From an uncultured Clostridia bacterium (GTDB lineage: Bacteria; Bacillota; Clostridia; Oscillospirales; CAG-272): a stretch of 32,882 nt of DNA. The translations under genes and the position numbers were made by a program. The notes beneath the pieces were generated by a model, which did not search any database, had not been told where the DNA came from, and saw only the letters and a program-made list of their open reading frames with translations. Shown here piece by piece: positions 15,635 to 23,202 of the stretch. The stretch lies in contig CAMOLD010000003.1 of assembly GCA_946618395.1 (NCBI GenBank), positions 1 through 32,882 on the forward strand, written 5' to 3'. The first letter of the stretch is position 1, and each line of letters starts with the position of its first letter.

Positions 15635-15662
15635 TTGTATTTTTTTATAAGTATGGTATAAT
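15635..15662 (+). promoter_or_regulatory. promoter of the apgM-like to thrC operon
   Basis: A -35-like TTGTAT (15635-15640), 16-base spacer, and a perfect -10 TATAAT (15657-15662) with extended TG. It lies about 45 bases upstream of the first gene. Confidence 0.75.
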
Positions 15663-15705
15663 AAAGAATTAGGTTATTATTCCCTGTTTTAGAAAGAGGT
15701 GCCGC

Positions 15706-16953
15706 ATGAAATATCTTGTTTTGATTCCGGACGGAATGGCAGACGAAAAAATTGAAGCGCTTGGCAACAAAACGCCCATGGAAGCCGCAAAAAAGCCGAT
15801 GATGGACGCGCTGGCGAAAAAAGCACTTGTGGGAACCGTTTCCAATGTTCCGCAAGGCATGGTCCCGGAAAGCGATACCGCCAACATGGCAATTCTCTCG
15901 TTCAATCCGCGCGTGTATTCCAAGGGGCGTTCCCCGCTGGAAGCCGTTAGCATGGGGATTGAAATGCAGCCGGACGAAACCGCCTACCGCTGCAATGTGG
16001 TCACGCTGACCGACAACGGCGAGGACTATGACGATAAAATCATTCTTGACCACAGCGCCGACGAAATTTCAACGCCCGAGGCAACCGAGCTGATTGCCGC
16101 ATTGCAGGAAAAAATGGGAGACGACATTCGCAAGTTCTATCCCGGCATCAGCTACCGCCATTGCCTGATTTGGAAGAACGGCAACGACAAATATCCTTTT
16201 GCCCGTCCGCACGATATTTTGGGCAAGCGCATTGGCGAATATCTGCCCAAAAAGGAAAACGGCGGCGAAGCGTTCTACCGCCTGATGCGGGACAGCTTTG
16301 AAATTTTGAACCATCATCCCGTCAACGAGGCGCGGCGCGCCCGCGGGCTGAAACCGGCAAACTCCGCCTGGCTTTGGAGCCCCGGCAAAAAGCCGCAGCT
16401 TCCCAATTTCAGCCAAAAATGGGGGCTCAAAGGCGCCGTTATTTCCGCCGTTGACCTCATCAAAGGCATCGGTCTTTGCGCCGGCATGACCTCCATTGAT
16501 GTTCCCGGAGCCACCGGCAACGTTCACACCAACTACAAAGGCAAGGCGGACGCCGCCATTGAAGCCTTCCGCAAAGGTTTTGACTACGTTTATATCCACG
16601 TAGAAGCTCCGGACGAATGCGGACACCGCGCCGAGCTGGAAAACAAGGTCCTTTCGGTGGAAAAAATCGACGCCGAAATTCTCAAACCGGTCTATAACTA
16701 TCTCGTCTCTTCCGGCGAGGATTTCCGCGTGATGGTCCTGCCCGATCACCCAACGCCCATCCGCCTGCGCACGCACACCATCGACCCGGTGCCCTTCTTT
16801 ATCTATTCTTCCAACCAGGAAAAAAACGGCGTTCCCGCTTTTAACGAGGAAACTGCCGCCGCAAAAAATTTCTATTTGCCCTACGGCTATCATTTGATGG
16901 AGCTACTCCTGAACCCCGAAAAACCGCTTGCCGACCTGACGAATCCAGACTGA
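15706..16953 (+). CDS. ApgM-type phosphoglycerate mutase homologue, proposed homoserine kinase
   Basis: The 415-residue protein belongs to the alkaline-phosphatase superfamily branch of cofactor-independent (archaeal-type) phosphoglycerate mutases. Metal and nucleophile residues are in place: LIPDGMAD (Asp9), ESDTANM (Ser56 nucleophile), DECGHRAE, LPDHPTP and RTHTIDPVPF. Bacterial members close to this one have been proposed to act as an alternative homoserine kinase (family TIGR02535) because they occur with threonine genes in genomes lacking ThrB. Here it heads a seven-gene run ending with threonine synthase, and follows a lysine-regulated transporter, which favours that role; glycolytic mutase activity cannot be excluded from sequence alone. 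The start has a GAGGT site. The gap to lepB is 30 bases. Confidence 0.88.
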   Translation: MKYLVLIPDGMADEKIEALGNKTPMEAAKKPMMDALAKKALVGTVSNVPQGMVPESDTANMAILSFNPRVYSKGRSPLEAVSMGIEMQPDETAYRCNVVTLTDNGEDYDDKIILDHSADEISTPEATELIAALQEKMGDDIRKFYPGISYRHCLIWKNGNDKYPFARPHDILGKRIGEYLPKKENGGEAFYRLMRDSFEILNHHPVNEARRARGLKPANSAWLWSPGKKPQLPNFSQKWGLKGAVISAVDLIKGIGLCAGMTSIDVPGATGNVHTNYKGKADAAIEAFRKGFDYVYIHVEAPDECGHRAELENKVLSVEKIDAEILKPVYNYLVSSGEDFRVMVLPDHPTPIRLRTHTIDPVPFFIYSSNQEKNGVPAFNEETAAAKNFYLPYGYHLMELLLNPEKPLADLTNPD

Positions 16954-16983
16954 AAAAATTTCCCCTGAAAGGAGTGCGGCAGA

Positions 16984-17613
16984 ATGAACGACCCGCAAAA
17001 TCTTCCAACCGAACCGTTTGCCGCGCCGGCTGCCCTGCCGCCGGAAAAGAAGGAGCGTTCCCTCGCGGCCGTTTTGTTTGACTATGTTGAAATGTTTGCC
17101 TGGGCGGTCTTTATCGTCATGGTGCTCTTTACCTTCGGGTTCCGCATTTGCCGGGTGGAGGGTCCCTCTATGGAAGACACCCTGCAACAGAACGAGCGCC
17201 TGCTTTTGCGCTCCGCGTTTTACACGCCCAAGCAGAACGATATTATCGTCTTTCATTTGACCAAAGTGGATTCGACCATGGAAAAAACGCTGGTCAAACG
17301 TGTCATTGCGCTGGAAGGTCAGGAAGTTGTAATTGACACCAGGGCAAAAACCATCACCGTTGACGGCGTGGAATATGCCGACGCACACCGCTTTTTGAAA
17401 GACAACAACGACCAATACAACACAGGTTACTTTGACGAACGCTTGGATAGAACCACCGGAATTTTCAAAACAACCGTTCCAAAAGGAATGGTATTCGTTT
17501 TGGGCGACAACCGGAATCACTCCAATGACAGCCGCACCGGAGTGGGATTTGTGGATAAAAACTGCATTCTCGGCAAAGTGGTTCTGCGGTTCTCCCCCTT
17601 CACATTCCTTTAA
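16984..17613 (+). CDS. lepB: signal peptidase I
   Basis: The 209-residue protein is a single-pass type I signal peptidase of the Gram-positive SipS type. It has a polar, proline-rich N-terminus (about 25 residues, in the cytoplasm), one membrane helix (about residues 36-55), and the extracytoplasmic catalytic domain. The catalytic Ser62 lies in EGPSMEDTL and the general-base Lys105 in TLVKRVIAL, with the later GDNRNHSNDSR box. It removes signal peptides from secreted proteins. The start has an AAGGAG site. The order lepB-rbgA-rnhB-yraN is conserved in many clostridia, usually after rplS; here rplS is not adjacent and the ApgM-like gene precedes instead. Confidence 0.95.
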   Translation: MNDPQNLPTEPFAAPAALPPEKKERSLAAVLFDYVEMFAWAVFIVMVLFTFGFRICRVEGPSMEDTLQQNERLLLRSAFYTPKQNDIIVFHLTKVDSTMEKTLVKRVIALEGQEVVIDTRAKTITVDGVEYADAHRFLKDNNDQYNTGYFDERLDRTTGIFKTTVPKGMVFVLGDNRNHSNDSRTGVGFVDKNCILGKVVLRFSPFTFL

Positions 17614-17627
17614 AGAAAGGTTTGAAA

Positions 17628-18488
17628 ATGGCATTTGAACAAATCCAATGGTTTCCGGGGCATATGGCAAAAACCCGCCGGCTGATCTCGGAAAACCTGA
17701 AAAATGTTGACCTCGTCATTGAGCTGCTTGACGCGCGCATTCCGGACGCCTCGCGCAACCCGGAAATTTTGCGCCTGACCGAGGGAAAACCGCGCTTGGT
17801 CCTGCTGAACAAATGCTCGCTTGCCGACCCGGCGCAAAATCAAATTTGGCTTTCCCGACTTGCCGAAAAAGAGGTCTTCCCCATTCTGACCGACTGCGTC
17901 AGCGGCGAAGGAATGAACAAAATTGCCGGCGCGGTCAAGACTCTGCTTGCCGAAAAGCTGGCGCGCTACCAGGAAAAAGGAATGTCCGGCAGGCGTTTGC
18001 GCGCCATGGTGCTGGGAATCCCGAACGTTGGCAAATCCTCGCTCATCAACCGCATTTCGGGCAACAAAAAAGCCAAAGTGGAGGATCGCCCCGGAGTCAC
18101 GCGCGAAAAGCAATGGGTCACCACCTCTATAGGCATTGACCTTTTGGATATGCCCGGGATCCTTTGGCCAAAATTTGAGGATCCGCGCGTGGGCGAAAAT
18201 CTTGCGCTGACCGGTGCCATCAAGGACGACATTCTGGACACCGAAGGCCTTGCCGTTCTGCTTTGCAAAAAGCTCCGCGCGCTTTACCCGGAATTGTTGG
18301 CGGCGCGATATAAGCTTGCAAGCGAGGACTTTGAGCTTTCCGATTACGATCTTTTCCTCAAAATCGGCAAAAAACGCGGCTTTTTGATGGGCGGCGGAGA
18401 AATTAACACCGAGCGCACCGCCGCCGTTCTTTTGGATGAATTCCGTGCCGCAAAAATCGGGCGCATCACGCTGGATCGCATATCCTAA
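17628..18488 (+). CDS. rbgA: ribosome biogenesis GTPase RbgA (YlqF)
   Basis: The 286-residue protein is a circularly permuted GTPase needed for late 50S subunit assembly. The N-terminus [12 protein letters not shown] is the YlqF/RbgA signature. The GTPase motifs come in permuted order: G4 NKCSLAD first, then G1 GIPNVGKSS, then G3 DMPG. A C-terminal helical domain for rRNA contact follows. A TTG at 17622 is in frame, but the AAGAAAGG site (17613-17620) is correctly spaced only for the ATG at 17628. The gene lies 14 bases after lepB and 19 bases before rnhB. All key residues are present. Confidence 0.95.
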   Translation: MAFEQIQWFPGHMAKTRRLISENLKNVDLVIELLDARIPDASRNPEILRLTEGKPRLVLLNKCSLADPAQNQIWLSRLAEKEVFPILTDCVSGEGMNKIAGAVKTLLAEKLARYQEKGMSGRRLRAMVLGIPNVGKSSLINRISGNKKAKVEDRPGVTREKQWVTTSIGIDLLDMPGILWPKFEDPRVGENLALTGAIKDDILDTEGLAVLLCKKLRALYPELLAARYKLASEDFELSDYDLFLKIGKKRGFLMGGGEINTERTAAVLLDEFRAAKIGRITLDRIS

Positions 18489-18507
18489 AACGACGGAGGT
18501 TCTTTCC

Positions 18508-19122
18508 ATGCTGGAACAAACGATTGAAAACGAGCTCCGCGCAAAAGGCTTTTCGGCAATTTGCGGCGTAGACGAGGCAGGCAGAGGTCCGCTTTGCGGC
18601 CCTGTGGTTGCCGCCGCCGTCATTCTGCCGCCCAACGCCGTCATTGACGGGTTGAACGATTCCAAAAAACTCTCGCCGAAAAAGCGCGACCTCCTTTTTG
18701 ACGAAATTCAAAAACAAGCGCTTGCCTTTTGCATTGCGGAAGCGAGCGTGGAAGAAATTGACCGCTTGAATATTCTGGAAGCCGATCTGCTTGCCATGCG
18801 CCGCGCCATTGCCGGCTTGCAAATTCCGGCGGATTATGCTTTGATTGACGGAAATATCGCCCGCGATTTCCCCATCCCGGCGCGCGCCGTCATCCATGGG
18901 GACGCCCTTTCCCCCAGCATTGCGGCGGCTTCCATTCTTGCAAAAGTTCACCGTGACCGCCTTTGCGAGGAGTTGGACCGCGCCTATCCGCAATACGGAA
19001 TTGCCAAACACAAAGGCTACGGCACAAAAGCGCACATGGACGCGCTCCGCCAATACGGCGCCTCGCCCATCCACCGCAAATTGTTCGTTCGTTTTTTGAA
19101 CGAGGAAACCCATGGGACGTGA
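18508..19122 (+). CDS. rnhB: ribonuclease HII
   Basis: The 204-residue enzyme cuts RNA in RNA-DNA hybrids, including single ribonucleotides in DNA. The acidic active site is complete: Asp22 and Glu23 in [14 protein letters not shown], an Asp in ALIDGN, and an Asp in KVHRDRL. The open frame extends upstream to 18436 inside rbgA, but the ATG at 18508 has a GGAGGT site at the right distance and gives the normal family N-terminus. Its last 11 bases overlap the start of yraN, so the two are translationally coupled. Length is ordinary for the family. Confidence 0.95.
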   Translation: MLEQTIENELRAKGFSAICGVDEAGRGPLCGPVVAAAVILPPNAVIDGLNDSKKLSPKKRDLLFDEIQKQALAFCIAEASVEEIDRLNILEADLLAMRRAIAGLQIPADYALIDGNIARDFPIPARAVIHGDALSPSIAAASILAKVHRDRLCEELDRAYPQYGIAKHKGYGTKAHMDALRQYGASPIHRKLFVRFLNEETHGT

Positions 19123-19507
19123 TTTTTCCAAACCGACCGCAAAAGAAACCGGAGATTTTGGCGAGCAAAAAGCCGCCAATTACCTGCGGCGCCGCGGATA
19201 TTGGATCAAAGAGCGGAATTTCCGCGCCGGAAAATACGAAATCGACCTGATTGCCGAATCGCTGTTTTCCCTTTTGTTTGTGGAAGTAAAAACAAGGAAC
19301 TACAAATCGAAAGACCTTTCTGATCCCGTTGCGCCAAGTCGCGCCGTGGATGAAGAAAAAATCCGGTTTGTCAAACGGGCGGCCGCGCAGTATTTGCGCA
19401 GGCACCCCACTTGGAAAAAATGGAGAATGGATATTATTGAAATCTGGATGACCGAAAACAAGGTCTTCCGCATCCGTCGGATCAAGGACGTGAAAGAAAC
19501 ATATTGA
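19112..19507 (+). CDS. yraN: YraN/UPF0102 family nuclease-like protein
   Basis: The 131-residue protein matches the UPF0102 family, a small restriction-endonuclease-like fold of unproven function. It has the [19 protein letters not shown] start, RNFR, and the catalytic-type E-ID-x(n)-EVK pattern (YEIDLIAE then FVEVKTRN). Such proteins may act as Holliday-junction or repair nucleases, but this is not established. Its ATG lies inside the rnhB coding region (11-base overlap). It ends 17 bases before the dipeptidase gene. The rnhB-yraN pairing is conserved in many bacteria. Confidence 0.92.
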   Translation: MGRDFSKPTAKETGDFGEQKAANYLRRRGYWIKERNFRAGKYEIDLIAESLFSLLFVEVKTRNYKSKDLSDPVAPSRAVDEEKIRFVKRAAAQYLRRHPTWKKWRMDIIEIWMTENKVFRIRRIKDVKETY

Positions 19508-19524
19508 CCTTTCGGAGGCACGGC

Positions 19525-20451
19525 ATGACGCTTTCGCTTTTTGATTTGCATTGCGATACCGCATTGGAAATGTTTGAAAAAAAACAGCCCTTTGCAAAGA
19601 ACAATTTGCATGTTTCCCTGGAAAATACCGCAAAATTCGAGCAATATGTTCAAATTATGGCGTTTTTTACATCTCCGGAGCTGGATGATGAAACCGGCTG
19701 GAATCGCTTTTTACAGCTGCGTCAAAATCTGATCTCCGACCCTTGCGTGCAATCCGGCTCCGCAACTTTGGCAACAACTTGTCCGCCGCGAAAAGCCGGC
19801 GTCTCCCTGTTCTTTGGCATCGAGGACGCGCGCATTTTTGCAGGAAAAGCCGAGCGCGTGGAAGAAGCCCGGCAACTCGGTGTTCGCATCCTGACGCCGC
19901 TTTGGGCGGGAGCAACCTGCATCGGCGGCTCGCACGATACCAACGCCGGATTGACCGACTTTGGCAAGCAAGCGCTGCAAAAAGCGCTGGCTTTGGGAAT
20001 GATTCTTGATATTTCCCATGCGTCGGTTCCATCAGCCGATGAAATTTTTGAGCTCTCCGCGGCGCAAAACCGTCCGGTGATCGCCTCGCATTCCAACGCC
20101 GCCGATATTTGCCCTGTCTCGCGCAACCTTTCGCGCCGGCAAATTCAAAAAATTCTCTCTTCCGGCGGTGTCATAGGCTTGAACCTTTACACAAACTTCT
20201 TAAAAAAAGACGGCAAGGCACACATTTCCGATCTGTTACCGCACATTGAATATTTCCTGGAGCAAGGCGCCGAACGCGCGCTCTGCCTGGGCGGAGACTG
20301 GGACGGCGCAACGCTTCCGCCGGAAATACAAACCGTCGGCGATCTTGATTCGCTTGCCGACCTGCTTCTCTCCCGCAATTATTCCGAAACCTTCATCCGC
20401 AATCTTTTTTTTGAAAACGCATATTCGTTTGCAAAAAAACATCTTGTATAA
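19525..20451 (+). CDS. M19-family membrane-dipeptidase-type zinc dipeptidase
   Basis: The 308-residue protein belongs to peptidase family M19 (renal dipeptidase-like), which uses two zinc ions to cleave dipeptides, often including those with a D-residue at the second position. The ligands are visible: His9 and Asp11 (DLHCDT), a Glu in FGIEDAR, His in DISHAS, His in ASHSNA, and Asp in GGDWDG. An in-frame TTG at 19504 exists, but CGGAGG at 19513-19518 positions the ATG at 19525. There is no signal peptide, so it is cytoplasmic. It lies 17 bases after yraN and 22 bases before thrC. It contains one copy of the dispersed 15-base word (19621-19635). Confidence 0.92.
   Translation: MTLSLFDLHCDTALEMFEKKQPFAKNNLHVSLENTAKFEQYVQIMAFFTSPELDDETGWNRFLQLRQNLISDPCVQSGSATLATTCPPRKAGVSLFFGIEDARIFAGKAERVEEARQLGVRILTPLWAGATCIGGSHDTNAGLTDFGKQALQKALALGMILDISHASVPSADEIFELSAAQNRPVIASHSNAADICPVSRNLSRRQIQKILSSGGVIGLNLYTNFLKKDGKAHISDLLPHIEYFLEQGAERALCLGGDWDGATLPPEIQTVGDLDSLADLLLSRNYSETFIRNLFFENAYSFAKKHLV
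19621..19635 (+). repeat. copy 3 of dispersed 15-base word
   Basis: Exact GAAAATACCGCAAAA within the dipeptidase coding region. The match to the intergenic copy at 21991 extends to 18 bases (through TTC). Confidence 0.75.
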
Positions 20452-20473
20452 ATTTCCCCAAGGAGGATTTTCC

Positions 20474-21952
20474 ATGAACTTCATCAGCACCCGCGGACAC
20501 GCACAAAAAGTAACCGCCGCGCAGGCAATTGCACGCGGTCTGGCACCGGACGGCGGCTTGTTCGTCCCCGAAACCATTCCGCAACTTTCCAAAGAGGATA
20601 TTGCCGCGCTTTGCAAAATGTCCTATCCCGAAAGAGCCGCAAAAATCCTCTCGCTCTATCTTTCGGACTATACCGAAGAAGAACTGCTTGCCGACTGCCG
20701 CGCGGCGTATGCCGAAACCTCGTTCATCGGGGGCGCCGCGCCGCTGGTGTCTTTGGATGACACTTTGAACGTGCTCGAACTCTGGCACGGGCCTACCGCC
20801 GCCTTTAAGGATATGGCGCTCCAAATCATGCCCCGCCTGCTTTCCCGCGCGTTGAAGAAGATTGGCGAACAACGCACGGCGCTGATTCTGGTTGCCACCT
20901 CGGGCGACACCGGCAAAGCCGCGCTGGAAGGTTACAAAGACCTTCCGCAAATCAAAATCATCGCTTTCTACCCGGTGGACGGCGTCAGCAAGGTGCAAAA
21001 ACTGCAAATGGCAACCCAGCTGGGCGAAAATGTTTCGGTCTGCGCCATTCGCGGCAACTTTGACGACGCGCAAACCGGCGTGAAAAAGATTTTCGGCAAT
21101 GCGGAAATTGCCAAACAGCTGAACGAAAAGGGCTATTTCCTCTCCAGCGCCAACTCCATCAACTGGGGTCGTCTGGCTCCGCAGATCGTTTACTATGTTT
21201 CGGCATACTGCGATCTCATCAATGCCGGAAAGCGCAAACCCGGCGAGCCTTTCAACGTCTGCGTTCCCACCGGCAACTTCGGCAACATTTTTGCCGCCTA
21301 CCTTGCCAAGCGCATGGGACTGCCGATCGGTAAGCTGATTTGCGCCTCCAACTCCAACAATATCCTCACCGATTTTTTAACCACCGGCGTTTACGACCGC
21401 AACCGTTCCTTCTATCTGACCATGTCGCCCTCCATGGATATTCTCATATCCAGCAATCTGGAGCGTCTTCTTTGGGCAACCACCGGAACCGAAAAGACTG
21501 CCGGCTATATGAAGCAACTGAACGAAACCGGCAAATACGCCGTGGATGCCGGAACGCTTGCCGCTATTCAAAAAGATTTCGTCGGATATTTCGCAAACGA
21601 AGAAGCAACGGCAAATACCATTCTCAAATTCTGGAAGGAAGACCGCTACCTTGCCGATCCGCACACGGCGGTGGCGCTCTCTGCCGCGCAAGCCTATATC
21701 CGGGAAAGCGGCGACAGAATCCCGATGGTCGTGGATTCCACCGCAAGCCCCTACAAGTTTGCAAACAACGTCTTCCGTTCGATTGCAAAGAAGGAACCCA
21801 GCGGAGATTTGGAAGCGCTGGACGAGCTGACCGAGCTGACCGGCGTCAAAATCCCCTATCCGCTTGCCGACCTCAAAAAACGCGCCGTCCGCTTCAAAGA
21901 AGTTTGCGAGCCGAACGAAATGCCCGACCGCGTTTTGCAATTTGTGAAATAA
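20474..21952 (+). CDS. thrC: threonine synthase
   Basis: The 492-residue PLP enzyme converts O-phosphohomoserine to threonine, the last step of threonine synthesis. The N-terminus (STRGHAQKVTAAQAIARGLAPDGGLFVP) is typical of the long (E. coli/yeast-like) class, and the PLP lysine is Lys112 in HGPTAAFKD. The phosphate-binding ATSGDTGKAA and the later PTGNFGNI are intact. Open frame extends upstream to 20246 within the dipeptidase, but AAGGAGG just before 20474 fixes the start. It closes the seven-gene operon headed by the ApgM-like putative homoserine kinase, so the two consecutive threonine steps may be encoded at the two ends of one transcript. Confidence 0.96.
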   Translation: MNFISTRGHAQKVTAAQAIARGLAPDGGLFVPETIPQLSKEDIAALCKMSYPERAAKILSLYLSDYTEEELLADCRAAYAETSFIGGAAPLVSLDDTLNVLELWHGPTAAFKDMALQIMPRLLSRALKKIGEQRTALILVATSGDTGKAALEGYKDLPQIKIIAFYPVDGVSKVQKLQMATQLGENVSVCAIRGNFDDAQTGVKKIFGNAEIAKQLNEKGYFLSSANSINWGRLAPQIVYYVSAYCDLINAGKRKPGEPFNVCVPTGNFGNIFAAYLAKRMGLPIGKLICASNSNNILTDFLTTGVYDRNRSFYLTMSPSMDILISSNLERLLWATTGTEKTAGYMKQLNETGKYAVDAGTLAAIQKDFVGYFANEEATANTILKFWKEDRYLADPHTAVALSAAQAYIRESGDRIPMVVDSTASPYKFANNVFRSIAKKEPSGDLEALDELTELTGVKIPYPLADLKKRAVRFKEVCEPNEMPDRVLQFVK

Positions 21953-21970
21953 GTTTTTGAAAATAATGCG

Positions 21971-22005
21971 GAAAATACCGCAAAAATGTAGAAAATACCG
22001 CAAAA
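21971..22005 (+). repeat. tandem pair of the dispersed 15-base word (copies 4 and 5)
   Basis: Exact GAAAATACCGCAAAA at 21971-21985 and again at 21991-22005, a 20-base period. The first sits in a small inverted repeat (GCGG-AAAATA-CCGC, 21968-21981). They fill the space between thrC and the convergent hairpin. Confidence 0.8.
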
Positions 22006-22020
22006 TTCAACAACAAAGCA

Positions 22021-22073
22021 GGGCGTTCTGCCTTTTCCCCATTTTTTGAAAAACAGGTAAAAGCAAAACGCCC
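22021..22073. terminator. hairpin between convergent thrC and DUF1540 genes, possible bidirectional terminator
   Basis: An 11-bp stem (22021-22031 with 22063-22073, one G-U on the minus strand) with further weak inner pairing. Neither side has a good U-tract, so the terminator role is inferred from position. Confidence 0.45.
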
Positions 22074-22088
22074 CACAGTTTGGATTGC

Positions 22089-22283
22089 TTATCCTTGCGC
22101 TCCCTCTTTTGGCTTGAATGTGGAGCAAACCGTTTCATCCGAGCAATGCGCGCAATCCGGTCCTACCGAAATTTCGTGCGCGGTGCAGTTTGTTTCCTGA
22201 TCGTGATAATAGCAGTTTTCCACGTTGCAACGAATTCCCTCAATTTTGCAGTGGTTCTTTTTGCGGTCAAAATCCTGTTCCAT
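22089..22283 (-). CDS. DUF1540 cysteine-rich small protein
   Basis: The 64-residue protein has the DUF1540 pattern: a run of cysteines (HCKIEGIRCNVENCYY, NCTAHEISVG, CAHC, VCSTFK) likely binding metal. The family is common in clostridia and has no established function. A longer frame starts at 22343, but the ATG at 22283 has a GAGGG site and gives the normal short family N-terminus. Gene orientation is opposite to thrC and divergent from the metallophosphoesterase. A possible forespore-type promoter at 22338-22368 hints at a sporulation role; this is speculative. Confidence 0.82.
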   Translation of the reverse strand: MEQDFDRKKNHCKIEGIRCNVENCYYHDQETNCTAHEISVGPDCAHCSDETVCSTFKPKEGAQG

Positions 22284-22337
22284 TTTCTTTCCCTCTCTTT
22301 TTCTTTGAAATCCGAAGGGGCAATCCCCTTCAAACTC

Positions 22338-22368
22338 CAGCATTCCCTGAAAATTCCTTTTCTATTCA
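22338..22368 (-). promoter_or_regulatory. candidate sigma-G-like promoter of the DUF1540 gene
   Basis: Minus strand: TGAATAG (22362-22368), 17-base spacer ending GGG, then AATGCTG (22338-22344). The -35-like TGAATA is the same as that before sigG. A 7-bp perfect hairpin (22314-22320 with 22325-22331) would lie at the very start of the leader. Weak consensus match. Confidence 0.3.
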
Positions 22369-22388
22369 CCTGAAAGGAGGAAACTTCC

Positions 22389-23117
22389 ATGTCGCTGTTT
22401 GTAATTGCCGATCTGCATCTCTCGTCCGACCAATCCAAATCCATGGAAGTTTTCGGGGCAAGATGGGCAGATTACATGAACAAGCTGGAAAAAAACTGGA
22501 ACGCCGTGGTTTCCCAAAAAGACACCGTGGTTCTTCCCGGCGATATTTCATGGAGTTTGCACCTGAAAGATTCGGAGGCAGACTTTCGCTTTTTGGATTC
22601 GCTCAACGGGCAAAAGCTGGTTGGCAAAGGAAACCATGATTTTTGGTTTTCCACCAATGCAAAGGTAACCGCTTTTTGGCGCGAACACGGATTTGAAAGT
22701 TTGCATATTCTTTACAATAACGCGTATCTGACCGATTCCTGCATTGTTTGCGGCTCCCGCGGCTGGTTTACCGAGGAAGAACAGCAAAACACCAAAGATG
22801 AGGTTGACTACGCAAAAATCATCAACCGCGAGGTCATTCGTCTGCGCATCAGCCTGAAAGAAGCCGTCAAACTGCAAGAACAGGACGGCAGAAACCTGCC
22901 TTTGGTTGCCTTCCTGCATTTTCCCCCCGTTTTCGGCACCTTCGTTTGCCGCGAAATTCTGGATGTTTTGCATGAATTCAATGTCAAAACCTGCTATTTC
23001 GGGCATATCCACGGGGCATATTCCGCGCCGCCGAAAACCACCTTTGAAGGCATTGACTTTTTCTTTTGCGCCGCCGATTATCTGCGGTTTACACCGATTC
23101 CGGTTTCGATTTTCTGA
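22389..23117 (+). CDS. calcineurin-like metallophosphoesterase
   Basis: The 242-residue protein has the five metallophosphoesterase blocks: DLH (Asp8, His10), GDISW, GNHDFW, FLHFPP and GHIHG, which hold two metal ions. It resembles the YkuE-like stand-alone phosphohydrolases of Firmicutes; the substrate is unknown. No signal peptide or membrane segment is visible. The start has a strong AAAGGAGG site. No convincing sigma-A promoter was found in the 105 bases between it and the divergent DUF1540 gene. Confidence 0.9.
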   Translation: MSLFVIADLHLSSDQSKSMEVFGARWADYMNKLEKNWNAVVSQKDTVVLPGDISWSLHLKDSEADFRFLDSLNGQKLVGKGNHDFWFSTNAKVTAFWREHGFESLHILYNNAYLTDSCIVCGSRGWFTEEEQQNTKDEVDYAKIINREVIRLRISLKEAVKLQEQDGRNLPLVAFLHFPPVFGTFVCREILDVLHEFNVKTCYFGHIHGAYSAPPKTTFEGIDFFFCAADYLRFTPIPVSIF

Positions 23118-23133
23118 ATTTTAAAAAAAAGCA

Positions 23134-23162
23134 TTGACAAAAGATAGAAAAACAAGTAAAAT
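23134..23162 (+). promoter_or_regulatory. sigma-A-type promoter of tig
   Basis: Perfect -35 TTGACA (23134-23139), 17-base spacer, -10 TAAAAT (23157-23162). It lies about 40 bases before the trigger factor start. Confidence 0.85.
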
Positions 23163-23202
23163 ATAGTCTGTATGAATAATTTTCTTTGGAGGAAGTAAAA
23201 AA

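Noticed and set aside
20246-20473. Upstream extension of thrC into the dipeptidase gene
   Set aside because: The internal ATG at 20474 has an AAGGAGG site and gives the canonical threonine synthase N-terminus.
21971-22005. CRISPR array from the two repeated 15-base words
   Set aside because: Only two copies with a 5-base gap and no spacers or cas genes; it belongs to the dispersed word instead.
22284-22343. 20-residue N-terminal extension of the DUF1540 protein
   Set aside because: The downstream ATG has a better-placed ribosome-binding site, the extension overlaps a hairpin, and family members start close to the first cysteine.
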